In this document: positions 33,652 through 41,241 of the stretch, piece after piece | Layout: each line of letters begins with the position of its first letter | How positions within the stretch are numbered: position 1 is the stretch's first letter | Assembly: GCF_002897035.1 (NCBI RefSeq) | Contig: NZ_BAUX01000024.1 | Location: 1 to 41,323 of the forward strand | DNA: 41,323 nucleotides | Direction of reading: 5' to 3' | Origin: Methylopila sp. Yamaguchi | GTDB taxonomy: Bacteria; Pseudomonadota; Alphaproteobacteria; Rhizobiales; Methylopilaceae | The notes under the pieces: generated by a model | What the model saw: the letters and a program-made list of their open reading frames with translations, nothing else | Told to the model about the DNA's origin: nothing | Database searches by the model: none | Position numbers and translations under genes: made by a program

Positions 33652-34215
33652 ATGGTCAAGCTCAACAAGATCTACACGCGCACCGGCGACGACGGCACCA
33701 CGGGGCTGGCCTCCGGCCCCCGACGTCCGAAGCATGACCTGCGCGTGGACACCTACGGCGCCGTCGACGAGGCCAACGCCGCGATCGGGCTCGCCCGGCT
33801 GCACGCCGCGCCGGAGCTCGACGTCATCCTGTCGCGCGTTCAGAACGAGATGTTCGACCTCGGCGCCGATCTCGCGACGCCCGACACCGGCGAGGACCTG
33901 GGCTACGAGCCGCTGCGGATCGTGCAGAGCCAGGTCGACCGGCTCGAGGGGGACATCGACGCGCTCAACGCGCAGCTGGAGCCGCTGAAGTCCTTCGTGC
34001 TGCCGGCGGGAACCGCGCTCGCCGCGAACCTGCATCTCGCCCGCACCGTCGCCCGCCGCGCCGAGCGGCTGATGACGGCGCTCGCGGAGCGCGAGGCGGT
34101 GTCGAAGCCGGCGCTCGCCTACGTCAACCGGCTGTCGGACTTCCTGTTCGTCGCCGCGCGGGTCGCGAACCTCGGCCAGGGCGACGTGCTTTGGGCGCCC
34201 GGAAAGACACGCTGA
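33652..34215 (+). CDS. Cob(I)alamin adenosyltransferase, PduO type
   Basis: 187 residues. It transfers adenosyl from ATP to cob(I)alamin, making adenosylcobalamin, the cofactor of ethylmalonyl-CoA and methylmalonyl-CoA mutases. The ATP motif is TRTGDDGTTGLASGPR at residues 9-24; DTYGAVDEANAAIG and the signature YVNRLSDFLFVAARVAN near the C-terminus are diagnostic. Given the presence of mcd, supply of AdoCbl to the ethylmalonyl-CoA pathway is a likely purpose. Translationally linked to the HIG1-like gene (7-base gap). The rhomboid protease gene follows after 119 bases. Confidence 0.95.
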   Translation: MVKLNKIYTRTGDDGTTGLASGPRRPKHDLRVDTYGAVDEANAAIGLARLHAAPELDVILSRVQNEMFDLGADLATPDTGEDLGYEPLRIVQSQVDRLEGDIDALNAQLEPLKSFVLPAGTALAANLHLARTVARRAERLMTALAEREAVSKPALAYVNRLSDFLFVAARVANLGQGDVLWAPGKTR

Positions 34216-34334
34216 CGCGCCAATCGCCGAGCGCTGCGTCCGAGCGCTTGTGACGGTCGCCCACGCCGCCATATTTGCGGAAGCGCGCCGGCCCGCAGGA
34301 GGTCGCAGCCGCGCTTGACGGGTCGAGACCGCCA

Positions 34335-35084
34335 ATGTTCGTCCCCTTCCTGGACGACGCTCCCCACCGCCACATCGGGCGGCCGTGGGTGACCTATGCC
34401 TTCATGGGCGTCTCGATCGCGATCTTCGTCGTGTTCCAGTCCGGCCTCGTGATCGACGCGCGCCAAGCCTCGGTGGTCTCGTTCGGGCTCATCCCCAGCG
34501 TGTTGTTCGGCGAGGCGGTGCTCCCGGCGGGCTATGAGCGGGTGCCGGCCTGGGCCACGCTCGTCACCTCGATCGTGCTGCACGGCGGGTGGCTGCACCT
34601 CATCGGCAACATGATGTTCCTGTGGGTCTTCGGCGACAACGTCGAGGACGATCTCGGCCGCGCCCGCTACCTGCTGTTCCTGGTGCTCTGCGGGGTCGGC
34701 TCCGGGCTCGCCCACGCCGCCGGCGCGGCGAACGCCGACGCGCCTCTGGTCGGGGGCTCGGGCGTCGTCGCTGGCGTGGTCGCCGCCTATGTGATGCTGC
34801 ACCCGCAGGTGAAGGTCTGGGTGCTGGTGTTCTACCGGATCCCGCTGCGGCTTCGCGCCTTCTGGATCATCGGCGCCTGGGTCGTGTTCCAGGCCGGCAA
34901 CGCCCTGCTCGCGGGCGAAGGCGCCCAGATCGCTTGGTGGGCGCACGTCGGCGGCTTTCTCACCGGCGGCGTCCTTGTGGTCGCGCTCAAGCGGCGCGAC
35001 GTGCACCTGTTCGATCGCGGCCTCGCGGAGCGCATCGAGCGCCGCCGCCAGCCGGCGCCGACGCTGGAAGAGCGGTCGGCCTAG
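34335..35084 (+). CDS. Rhomboid-family intramembrane serine protease
   Basis: 249 residues with six or seven membrane helices. Catalytic residues are visible: S142 in LVGGSGVVAG (GxSG), H204 in WWAHVGGF, and N92 of the oxyanion site in HLIGNMMFLWVFGDNVEDDLGRARYL. The WLHLIGNM and AHVGG motifs are complete, so an active enzyme is expected. Substrates cannot be inferred. The C-terminal 35 residues are basic and cytosolic. The ATG at 34335 starts MFVPFLDD, typical of alphaproteobacterial rhomboids. Its TAG shares a CTAG palindrome with the stop codon of the convergent small gene. Confidence 0.93.
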   Translation: MFVPFLDDAPHRHIGRPWVTYAFMGVSIAIFVVFQSGLVIDARQASVVSFGLIPSVLFGEAVLPAGYERVPAWATLVTSIVLHGGWLHLIGNMMFLWVFGDNVEDDLGRARYLLFLVLCGVGSGLAHAAGAANADAPLVGGSGVVAGVVAAYVMLHPQVKVWVLVFYRIPLRLRAFWIIGAWVVFQAGNALLAGEGAQIAWWAHVGGFLTGGVLVVALKRRDVHLFDRGLAERIERRRQPAPTLEERSA

Positions 35085-35284
35085 CGCGCGCCAGCCGCCA
35101 TCGCCTGCGTCGCGGGCGACGCCTGCTGGGCGCCGTCGTCCGACGCGAAGGCTACGTGCATCGCGACGATCGGCGCGAACACCAGCGCAAGCAGGATGAT
35201 CAACGCGAGATCGCCGCCGCGCTCACGCGGGGCGGCCTCGAACTCGGCGGCGATGCGCCCGGGGGCGCGCTTGGGAAAGGTCAT
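35081..35284 (-). CDS. Small single-span membrane protein, unknown
   Basis: 67 residues: a charged N-terminal half (MTFPKRAPGRIAAEFEAAPRERGGD), one membrane helix (about 26-45, LALIILLALVFAPIVAMHVAF) and a short polar tail. I do not recognise the family. It is judged real because of a good GAGGTGAGCCA ribosome-binding site and normal codon use. Its stop overlaps the rhomboid stop on the opposite strand. Confidence 0.55.
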   Translation of the reverse strand: MTFPKRAPGRIAAEFEAAPRERGGDLALIILLALVFAPIVAMHVAFASDDGAQQASPATQAMAAGAR

Positions 35285-35512
35285 TGGCTCACCTCGTCCG
35301 ACCGGCCGCACGGGCCGGTCGCGGGCGAGCCCGATCAAGCGATCAGGCGAGGCGCTCGCGAACGGCCGCGCAGGGCGCGGTCCATCGACTACTGTCGCTT
35401 GGCATAAAGGGTCGAATTCCTGTGGAGCCGCGAACGGCGTAAGCCGCTGCGGATGCGCGCTGAAATACGCCGATCGGGAGCTGTGTCAAGCCCTGTGGCG
35501 CATGGCTGGCGG

Positions 35513-35968
35513 TCAGTTTCCGTCGTCGGGGAAACGCGGCAGCGGATGGACGGGCACGCCCTCCTCGGCCAGCGCCTTCGCCTCCTCGAACGTCGCCCTG
35601 CCGTAGACCGAGCGGGGCTCGATCTCCTCGGCGTGGATCTGCCGGGCGACCTCCGGAAACCGGTCGCCGACGTCTTCGGCGGTCCGCGTCACGTGCTCGC
35701 GCAGCTCCCGAAGCATCGCGCGCAACGCCCTGTCCTTTTCGGAGACGAGCGTGACCGGCTCGGCGGGGGAGGGGGCTGCGAGGGCGGGCCCCGGGACGTC
35801 GGAAGCGGTCGCCAGGGCCGGGGCCATCAGCGCCTTGCGCACCTCGGCCGACCCGCAAGCGGGACAGGACAAAAGGCCGCGCTCCGCCTGGCCGTCGAAA
35901 TCGGCAGAGGAGCGGAACCAGCCGTCGAAGCCGTGGGCCGCGGCGCAGGTGAGTTGGTAGCGGATCAT
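35513..35968 (-). CDS. DUF1178 family protein
   Basis: 151 residues. The N-terminus MIRYQLTCAAAHGFDGWFRSSADFDGQAERGLLSCPACGS is characteristic of DUF1178: a Cys/His start (C8, H12) plus CPAC that may bind zinc. A helical segment with LREHVTRTAEDVGDRFPEVARQIHAEE and a conserved end ARATFEEAKALAEEGV-like (GRATFEEAKALAEEGVPVHPLP) follows. Function is unknown; the gene regularly follows nitrilase/glutaredoxin genes in Alphaproteobacteria, as here, where the nitrilase ends 40 bases upstream. The Pro/Ala-rich linker at about 50-70 is variable. Confidence 0.9.
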   Translation of the reverse strand: MIRYQLTCAAAHGFDGWFRSSADFDGQAERGLLSCPACGSAEVRKALMAPALATASDVPGPALAAPSPAEPVTLVSEKDRALRAMLRELREHVTRTAEDVGDRFPEVARQIHAEEIEPRSVYGRATFEEAKALAEEGVPVHPLPRFPDDGN

Positions 35969-36008
35969 GGGCGAGGGAGGGTTTGGACGGCTGGGCCGGC
36001 GTCGGGCG

Positions 36009-36887
36009 TCACGTCCCGACGTCGCGCAGCGGGGTCGGGTCCGAGGCCTGGGGCAGAACGCCGAAGCGCCGCCCGTTCTCGAGCGCCGGGATGCGGCGGC
36101 GGGCCTCGGCGGACTGCGCGAGGTCGATCTCCGCCAGGATGACGCCGGGGCGGTCGTGGTCGGCTTCCGCCAGGACGCGGCCCCAGGGGTCGATGATCAG
36201 GCTGTGGCCATAGGTCTCGCGGCCGTCGTCGTGCTTGCCGCCCTGGGCGGCCGCGATGACGAAGGAGCCGGTCTCGATCGCGCGCGAGCGCAGCAGGACG
36301 TGCCAGTGCGCCTCGCCGGTCTGCCGAGTGAAGGCCGCGGGGGAGGCGATCGCCTCGGCGCCGGTCTCGGCCAGCGCGCGGTGCAGCGTGGGGAAGCGGA
36401 CGTCGTAGCAGACGGTGAGCCCCAGCCGGCCCCAGGGCAGATCGACGCCGACGGCCGATTCGCCCGGACGGTAGGTCGCGCTTTCCCGCCAGCTCTCGCC
36501 GTTCGGCAGGTCCACGTCGAACATGTGGATCTTGTCGTAGCGCGCGACGATCTCGCCCTCGGGGTCGATCACGAAACTGCGGTTCGCCGCGCGGTGGCCG
36601 TCGAGCTTCACCGCGAGCGACCCGAGATGAACGTAGACCGCGAGGCCGCGCGCGAGCTCCTGGAAGGCCGCGAGCGCCGGGCAGACGTTCTCCGGCATGA
36701 TGGCGGCGAACAGTTCGTCGCGGGAGCGCACCAGGATGTTGGTCATCTCCGGCGTCTGGACATAGGCCGCGCCGCTCTCCGCCGCCTCCCGGATCAGCTT
36801 CGCGGCGGCGTCGACGTTCGCGGTCATGTCCTTGCCCGAGCGCATCTGCGCGCAGGCGGCGACGAAGCTTCTGGAGACCTCCGCCAT
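36009..36887 (-). CDS. Carbon-nitrogen hydrolase (Nit1/omega-amidase-like)
   Basis: 292 residues, nitrilase superfamily. The catalytic triad is E47 (TPEMTN), K119 (YDKIHMFDVDLP) and C160 (LTVCYDVRFP). This context is that of the Nit/YbeM group, which hydrolyses deaminated glutathione or omega-amides in metabolite repair. That fits its position 5 bases downstream of glutaredoxin, though the pairing is not proof. The start MAEVSRSFVAACAQM is chosen; the upstream frame is a shadow of grxC. No membrane or signal segments, so cytosolic. Confidence 0.93.
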   Translation of the reverse strand: MAEVSRSFVAACAQMRSGKDMTANVDAAAKLIREAAESGAAYVQTPEMTNILVRSRDELFAAIMPENVCPALAAFQELARGLAVYVHLGSLAVKLDGHRAANRSFVIDPEGEIVARYDKIHMFDVDLPNGESWRESATYRPGESAVGVDLPWGRLGLTVCYDVRFPTLHRALAETGAEAIASPAAFTRQTGEAHWHVLLRSRAIETGSFVIAAAQGGKHDDGRETYGHSLIIDPWGRVLAEADHDRPGVILAEIDLAQSAEARRRIPALENGRRFGVLPQASDPTPLRDVGT

Positions 36888-36892
36888 CGCCG

Positions 36893-37150
36893 TCACGCCG
36901 CCAGCAACGGGTCGAGGCCGCCGCTCTCGTCGAGAGCGTAGAGATCGTCGCAGCCTCCCACATGGCGCCCGTCGATGAAGATCTGCGGCACCGTGGTGCG
37001 GCCTCCTGATTTCGCGATCATCTCCGGTCTCCTGTCCGGCGCGCGGCCGATGTCGATCTCGTCGAAGGTCACGCTCTTCCGGCGCAGCAGGCTCTTGGCC
37101 ATGTCGCAATAGGGGCAGCCGACGCGGGAGTAGACCGTCACCGTGGGCAT
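36893..37150 (-). CDS. grxC: Glutaredoxin 3
   Basis: 85 residues, a classic dithiol glutaredoxin. The active site is C12-P-Y-C15; TVPQIFIDGRHVGGCDDLYAL carries the cis-proline and glutathione-binding GGCDD. It uses glutathione to reduce protein disulfides. The start follows GAGGTTTCG. It lies 52 bases downstream of comF and 5 bases upstream of the nitrilase gene, forming a comF-grxC-nitrilase-DUF1178 series. Confidence 0.96.
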   Translation of the reverse strand: MPTVTVYSRVGCPYCDMAKSLLRRKSVTFDEIDIGRAPDRRPEMIAKSGGRTTVPQIFIDGRHVGGCDDLYALDESGGLDPLLAA

Positions 37151-37202
37151 CGAAACCTCGACGCAAAGGAGCGAAAGGGCGAAAGCGTCACGATATAGGC
37201 TG

Positions 37203-37982
37203 TCAGCCGTCGTTCACAACCAGCGCGAACACCAGCGCGTCCACGGAGCCTGCCCCTGCGCGCCGCACGAGCCGGGCGAGGCGGTCGAGAGTGGCCCCGG
37301 TCGTCATCACGTCGTCGACGAGAACGACCGCCCGCCCGGCGATCCGCGCCTTCCCCTGGTCGCCCAGGCGGAAGGCCCCGGCAAGGTTTTCGGCCCGTTC
37401 GCGCCCGCTCAGGCCCACCTGGGGCCGTGTGGCCTTGGCGCGCACGAGGAGATCGAGCGCGAGCTCCGCGCCGGAGAGCGCCGCAATCCTGCGGGCGAGC
37501 AGCGCCGACTGGTTGAACCGCCGGCGCCACAGCCTCCCCCGGTGCAGCGGCACAGGGAGCAGCAGCGTCTCGGGCGCCAGCAGTTCATGGCCGGCCCGCG
37601 CCATCATGCCGCCGAGCGCGTCCGCGAGATGGGTGCCGTCGCCGTACTTCAGGCGGTGGACCAGCGTGCGGGCCGTGCCGTCGAACCGGGCGACCGCGCG
37701 GGCCCGGTCCCAGGCCGGCGGGCTCGCGAGCGCCTTGGGCGACACCAGGCCGGGACCGAAGTCGGCGGGGAACGGCGTCCCGAGCCGCTCGCAGAACGGC
37801 CGCTCGATCGCCTTCAGGCCGCTCCAGCAGGCGACGCAGAGCCCGCCCATGTCGGCGACCGGCGTCGCGCAGGCGAGGCACTGGGGCGGCAGCGCGAGAT
37901 CGAGCGCGCGCCGGCCGAGCCGGGCAAGCGGCGCGCGGAGGCGGGCGAGGCGGGACGGCGCGGCCTCGTCGACGGCGCTCAT
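37203..37982 (-). CDS. comF: ComF-family phosphoribosyltransferase-like protein
   Basis: 259 residues. An N-terminal zinc-finger-like set is visible: C35, C38, C49, C52 (LPPQCLACA, GGLCVACWSG). The phosphoribosyltransferase domain has the PRPP loop VVLVDDVMTTGATLD near 220, and the middle contains LVHRLKYGDG and VPLHRGRLWRRRFNQSALLAR, typical of ComF. ComF proteins are linked to DNA uptake in naturally competent bacteria, but the family is general in Alphaproteobacteria and its enzymatic role is not settled. ATG 37982 is used; the additional 32 upstream residues lack homology. First gene of the minus-strand cluster. Confidence 0.92.
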   Translation of the reverse strand: MSAVDEAAPSRLARLRAPLARLGRRALDLALPPQCLACATPVADMGGLCVACWSGLKAIERPFCERLGTPFPADFGPGLVSPKALASPPAWDRARAVARFDGTARTLVHRLKYGDGTHLADALGGMMARAGHELLAPETLLLPVPLHRGRLWRRRFNQSALLARRIAALSGAELALDLLVRAKATRPQVGLSGRERAENLAGAFRLGDQGKARIAGRAVVLVDDVMTTGATLDRLARLVRRAGAGSVDALVFALVVNDG

Positions 37983-38143
37983 GCGTTCCCGCGTTCTCTG
38001 GACGCCCTCCACGAGCAGAGGCGTGACGTGGCTTCCTCCGACGAGACGAACGCCCTCCGCCGGACGGCCCATGCACAAAGACGATGCGGGATCGCGCGCG
38101 CTGTTCTAATCAAGCGCCCAGCCTTTCACGCCCGGAGCCGCCG

Positions 38144-39373
38144 ATGGATCTGTTCCAAGCCATGCTACGCCGTTTCGTCGGCCGCGGCTCGCTCACGATC
38201 ATCGACCACAAGGGCGTCCGCCACAGCCACGCCGGCGAGCCCGGGCCGGCCGTGACGCTCAAGTTCCATGACGCCAAGGTCGCGCGCGACCTGCTGCTCA
38301 ATCCCGAGCTCAAGGCGGGCGAGGCCTACATGGACGGCCGGCTCACCATCGAGCAGGGAACGCTCCGGGACTTCCTGACGATCTACGCGCTAAACCGCAC
38401 CAATCTGCGCGCCCAGCCGATCCAGAAGGCGCTGCGCCGCGGCTTGAAGACGCTCAAGCGCTGGGCGCGCTCCAACACGACGGCGCTGTCGAAAAAGAAC
38501 GTCGAGGCGCACTACGACCTCTCGAACGAGATGTACCGGCTCTTCCTCGACAAGGGGCTGAACTACTCCTGCGGCTATTTCCGTTCGCCCGACGACACGC
38601 TGGAGGAGGCGCAGGTCGCCAAGCTCCGCCACATCGCGGCGAAGCTCGACCTCAAGCCCGGCCAGCGCGTGCTCGACATCGGATCCGGCTGGGGCTCGAT
38701 GGCGATCTATCTCGCCGAGAACTGCGGGGTTGAAGTGGTCGGCGTCACGCTGTCGAAGGAGCAGCGGGCGCTCGCGATCGAACGCGCCGCGGCGCGTGGC
38801 CTCTCCGATCGGGTGCGGTTCGAGCTGATGGACTACCGCGATGTGGAGGGCCCGTTCGACCGCATCGTCTCGGTCGGCATGTTCGAGCACGTGGGCGTCA
38901 AGAACTTCCCGGCCTTCTTCGCCAAGGTCTCGAAGCTGCTGAAGCCGGACGGCGTGGCGCTGCTGCATTCGATCGGGCGCAAGGGCGGCCCGGGGATCAC
39001 CGGCGCCTGGGTGAAGAAGTACATCTTCCCCGGCGGCTACTCGCCCGCGCTCTCGGAGACCCTGACCGCGATCGAGGGCGCCAAGCTCTGGGCGACCGAC
39101 ATCGAGATCTGGCGGATGCACTACGCGGAAACGCTCGTGCACTGGGAGCGCCGGTTCCAGGAGAACCGCGCCCAGGCCGCGGCGCTGCTCGGCGAGCGGT
39201 TCTGCCGGATGTGGGAGTTCTACCTCATCACCGCGGAGTTCTCGTTCCGCCACGGCAAGCACATGGTCTTCCAGATCCAGCTCACCAAGGACGTCGCCGC
39301 CACACCGATGACGCGCGACTACATGGCCGAGGCCGAGGCGCGGCTGCAGGCGGGGGAACGGCGGCCGGATTGA
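38144..39373 (+). CDS. cfa: Cyclopropane-fatty-acyl-phospholipid synthase
   Basis: 409 residues. The SAM-binding motif VLDIGSGWGS is at 176-185; NVEAHYDLSNEMYRLFLDKGLNYSCGYF (about 119-146, with the conserved YSCGYF) precedes it, and GMFEHVGVKNFPAFF, HSIGR and IFPGGYSP follow. The enzyme methylenates cis double bonds of membrane lipids from SAM, a response to stationary phase, acid or oxidative stress. The N-terminal lipid-binding region is complete. A CCCGGAGCCGCCG stretch provides the ribosome-binding site. It is divergent from comF and followed by a 301-base repeat spacer. In Rhodobacter, cfa-type genes belong to the RpoE response, which makes a link with the sigma gene at 2058 worth testing. 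Confidence 0.95.
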   Translation: MDLFQAMLRRFVGRGSLTIIDHKGVRHSHAGEPGPAVTLKFHDAKVARDLLLNPELKAGEAYMDGRLTIEQGTLRDFLTIYALNRTNLRAQPIQKALRRGLKTLKRWARSNTTALSKKNVEAHYDLSNEMYRLFLDKGLNYSCGYFRSPDDTLEEAQVAKLRHIAAKLDLKPGQRVLDIGSGWGSMAIYLAENCGVEVVGVTLSKEQRALAIERAAARGLSDRVRFELMDYRDVEGPFDRIVSVGMFEHVGVKNFPAFFAKVSKLLKPDGVALLHSIGRKGGPGITGAWVKKYIFPGGYSPALSETLTAIEGAKLWATDIEIWRMHYAETLVHWERRFQENRAQAAALLGERFCRMWEFYLITAEFSFRHGKHMVFQIQLTKDVAATPMTRDYMAEAEARLQAGERRPD

Positions 39374-39674
39374 GGGGGCGGCCTGAGCCCTCACCCGCGG
39401 CTTCGCGGCGACCTCTCTCCGGCGGGAACAAGGAGGGCCAGCGTCTTCCTCGGCTTTGGCGTAAGCTCCGGCCCAGCCTGAAAGCGCGCGCGTCATGCCC
39501 CGGTTTATCCGGGGCATCCAGTCGACCCCCTGCGTGCGGAAGAGCTGGCCTGGATTCCCCGGATAAACCGGGGAATGACGATTGAGCTCGCCCCTTCGCA
39601 GTTGGGGAAGACTGTCGCGAAACCGGGTGCCCGCGCAGAGCGGGCGAAGACGGTCGCGGAGGCGGAGGTCGTCG
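39374..39674. repeat. Intergenic spacer with a REPIN-like pair of inverted palindromes
   Basis: No gene. Bases 39492-39521 and 39550-39579 are 30-base imperfect palindromes (core CCCCGGTTTATCCGGGG and its inverse) that are inverted copies of each other with two mismatches, separated by 28 bases. Each ends in GTCAT or ATGAC. The preceding 39385-39440 holds a GC repeat of the CCCGCGGCTTCGCGGCGACC type. The layout fits a REP doublet between convergent genes. Confidence 0.7.
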
Positions 39675-40178
39675 TCAGTGCGCGAGAAAGCGCGCGGCGA
39701 TCTCCGCCACGCGCTCGACGGTTACCCCGAACTCCTGCTCGACGGCGAGGGGATGCGCGGTCGGCTCGACCTCGATCCAGGGGATCTGGCCCGGCGGCTG
39801 GATGTGCACCCTGGTCTTCAGGCCGCGTGTCTCCTCGGCGTAGGGCAGCGAGCTCTGGAGCCATCCGAAGAACGGGCCGGTCGTCTCGTGGCGGTCGGGA
39901 TCGTCCCAGGTCTCCGCCATCGCATTCCAGCTCTCTTCCGACAGCGACACCCACACGTCCCAGGCGAGCGGCTCGTCCATGCCGTGGATGGGGATGTAGA
40001 TCCCTCCGCGGACAAAGAACGTGTTGTCGTCGAGGATCCCGGTGTCCCGGTTGAAGATCGCGCGCCGTTCGCGCTCCCCCTCCGGCAGAAGATCGAAGGG
40101 CGAGGGAGAGCCCCAGCATGTGGGCAGCTCGTCATGAGCCTCACCGCAGCACGCGCAGGCCCACCGATACAGCGCCAT
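39675..40178 (-). CDS. DUF2199 domain protein
   Basis: 167 residues from the ATG at 40178 (MALYRWACACCGEAHDELPTCWG); an in-frame ATG at 40211 would add 11. The CACCGEAHDELP start with two Cys, RRAIFNRDTGILDDNTFFVRGGIYIPI and VSLSEESWNAM are DUF2199 hallmarks. The Cys cluster (CxC-C and a later Cys) may bind zinc. No function is known for the family; members are cytosolic and scattered among bacteria, often acquired. The gene sits between cfa and the NDUFAF5-like methyltransferase, interrupting an otherwise common neighbourhood. Confidence 0.85.
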   Translation of the reverse strand: MALYRWACACCGEAHDELPTCWGSPSPFDLLPEGERERRAIFNRDTGILDDNTFFVRGGIYIPIHGMDEPLAWDVWVSLSEESWNAMAETWDDPDRHETTGPFFGWLQSSLPYAEETRGLKTRVHIQPPGQIPWIEVEPTAHPLAVEQEFGVTVERVAEIAARFLAH

Positions 40179-40356
40179 CGCCCGCCCCCGGTCCGACGTC
40201 AGTTCGCGCATAAGTAGAAATCATGTGTGTATTGCAGTCAACGGGCCGGCTGGCGGGACGCGGGCTCGCGGGCCGGCCGGGTCAGTCGAGAAACGTCCGG
40301 GATCGGGCCCTCCTTCGGGGGATGACCTGACCGGCGCGGCGGCCTATCTCTCGCTC

Positions 40357-41241
40357 ATGACCGCCGTCCCCGCTCTCATCGACCGCCGCACGCTCGGCCT
40401 GCGGCTCGCGCGCGCCGCGACGGCGGGAGGCGGGCCGGACTTCCTGCGGCGGCGGGTGGCCGAGGATCTCGCCGACCGGCTGGCCGCGACGCTCCGGCCC
40501 TTCGCCGACGCGCTCGACCTCGTCTCGACCGGCCCCGAGGCCGCTGGCGTCTTGCGCGCGCGGCCGGGCGCCGGCCGGGTGGTCCGGGCGGCGGCGCGGG
40601 CGGAGGCCGGGGCGGACCTCGTCTCAGACCCGGCGGCCTCGCCGTTCGCGCCCGAGAGCTTCGATCTCGTGGTCTCGTCTCTTGCGCTGCAGCTCGTGGA
40701 CGATCTGCCGGGCGCCCTGGCGCAGGTCCGGCGCTCGCTGAAGCCGGACGGTCTGTTCCTCGGCGCCCTGCTCAGCGGCGAGACGCTGACGGAGCTGCGG
40801 CAAGCCTTCGCGGCGGCCGAGGGCGAGGTCGAGGGCGGCTTGAGCCCGCGCGTGCTGCCCTTCGCCGACGTCAGGGCCTTGGGCGCGCTGCTGCAGCGGG
40901 CGGGCTTCGCGCTGCCGGTCGCGGACGTCGACCGCGTGACGGTGCGCTACCCGCATGCGCTCGCGCTGATGGCCGACCTGCGCGCCTGGGGGGCGACCAA
41001 CGTGCTGCTGGAGCGGCGGCGCCGGCCGCTGCGGCGGGCGACGCTCGCCCGGGCGCTCGCGATCTACGCCGAGCGGTTCGCCGACGCCGACGGCCGGGTG
41101 CGCGCGACGTTCGACGTCGCCTGGCTGTCGGGCTGGGCGCCGCATCCCGAGCAGCAGAAGCCGCTCAAGCCCGGCTCCGCCCGCGCGCGCCTCGCCGACG
41201 CGCTGGGCGTGCCGGAGGGGGAGTTTCCGGGGAAGGGGTGA
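40357..41241 (+). CDS. NDUFAF5-like SAM-dependent methyltransferase
   Basis: 294 residues, class I methyltransferase of the BioC/NDUFAF5 (C20orf7) group. Visible are a degenerate motif I (ADALDLVSTGPEAAG), FDLVVSSLALQLVDDLPGALAQVRRSLKPDGLFLGALLSGETLTELR (motifs IV-VI), and the C-terminal RYPHALALMADLRAWGATNVLLERRR, strongly typical of this subgroup. In mitochondria the orthologue hydroxylates an arginine of a complex I subunit; in bacteria the role is not established. ATG 40357 is preferred over the longer frame from 40225. In related genomes this gene is, as I recall, divergent from comF; here cfa and the DUF2199 gene lie between. Confidence 0.9.
   Translation: MTAVPALIDRRTLGLRLARAATAGGGPDFLRRRVAEDLADRLAATLRPFADALDLVSTGPEAAGVLRARPGAGRVVRAAARAEAGADLVSDPAASPFAPESFDLVVSSLALQLVDDLPGALAQVRRSLKPDGLFLGALLSGETLTELRQAFAAAEGEVEGGLSPRVLPFADVRALGALLQRAGFALPVADVDRVTVRYPHALALMADLRAWGATNVLLERRRRPLRRATLARALAIYAERFADADGRVRATFDVAWLSGWAPHPEQQKPLKPGSARARLADALGVPEGEFPGKG

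Noticed and set aside
38084-38143. Upstream extension of cfa from 38084
   Set aside because: The extra 20 residues have no family counterpart, and the ATG at 38144 has a ribosome-binding site and matches the family start.
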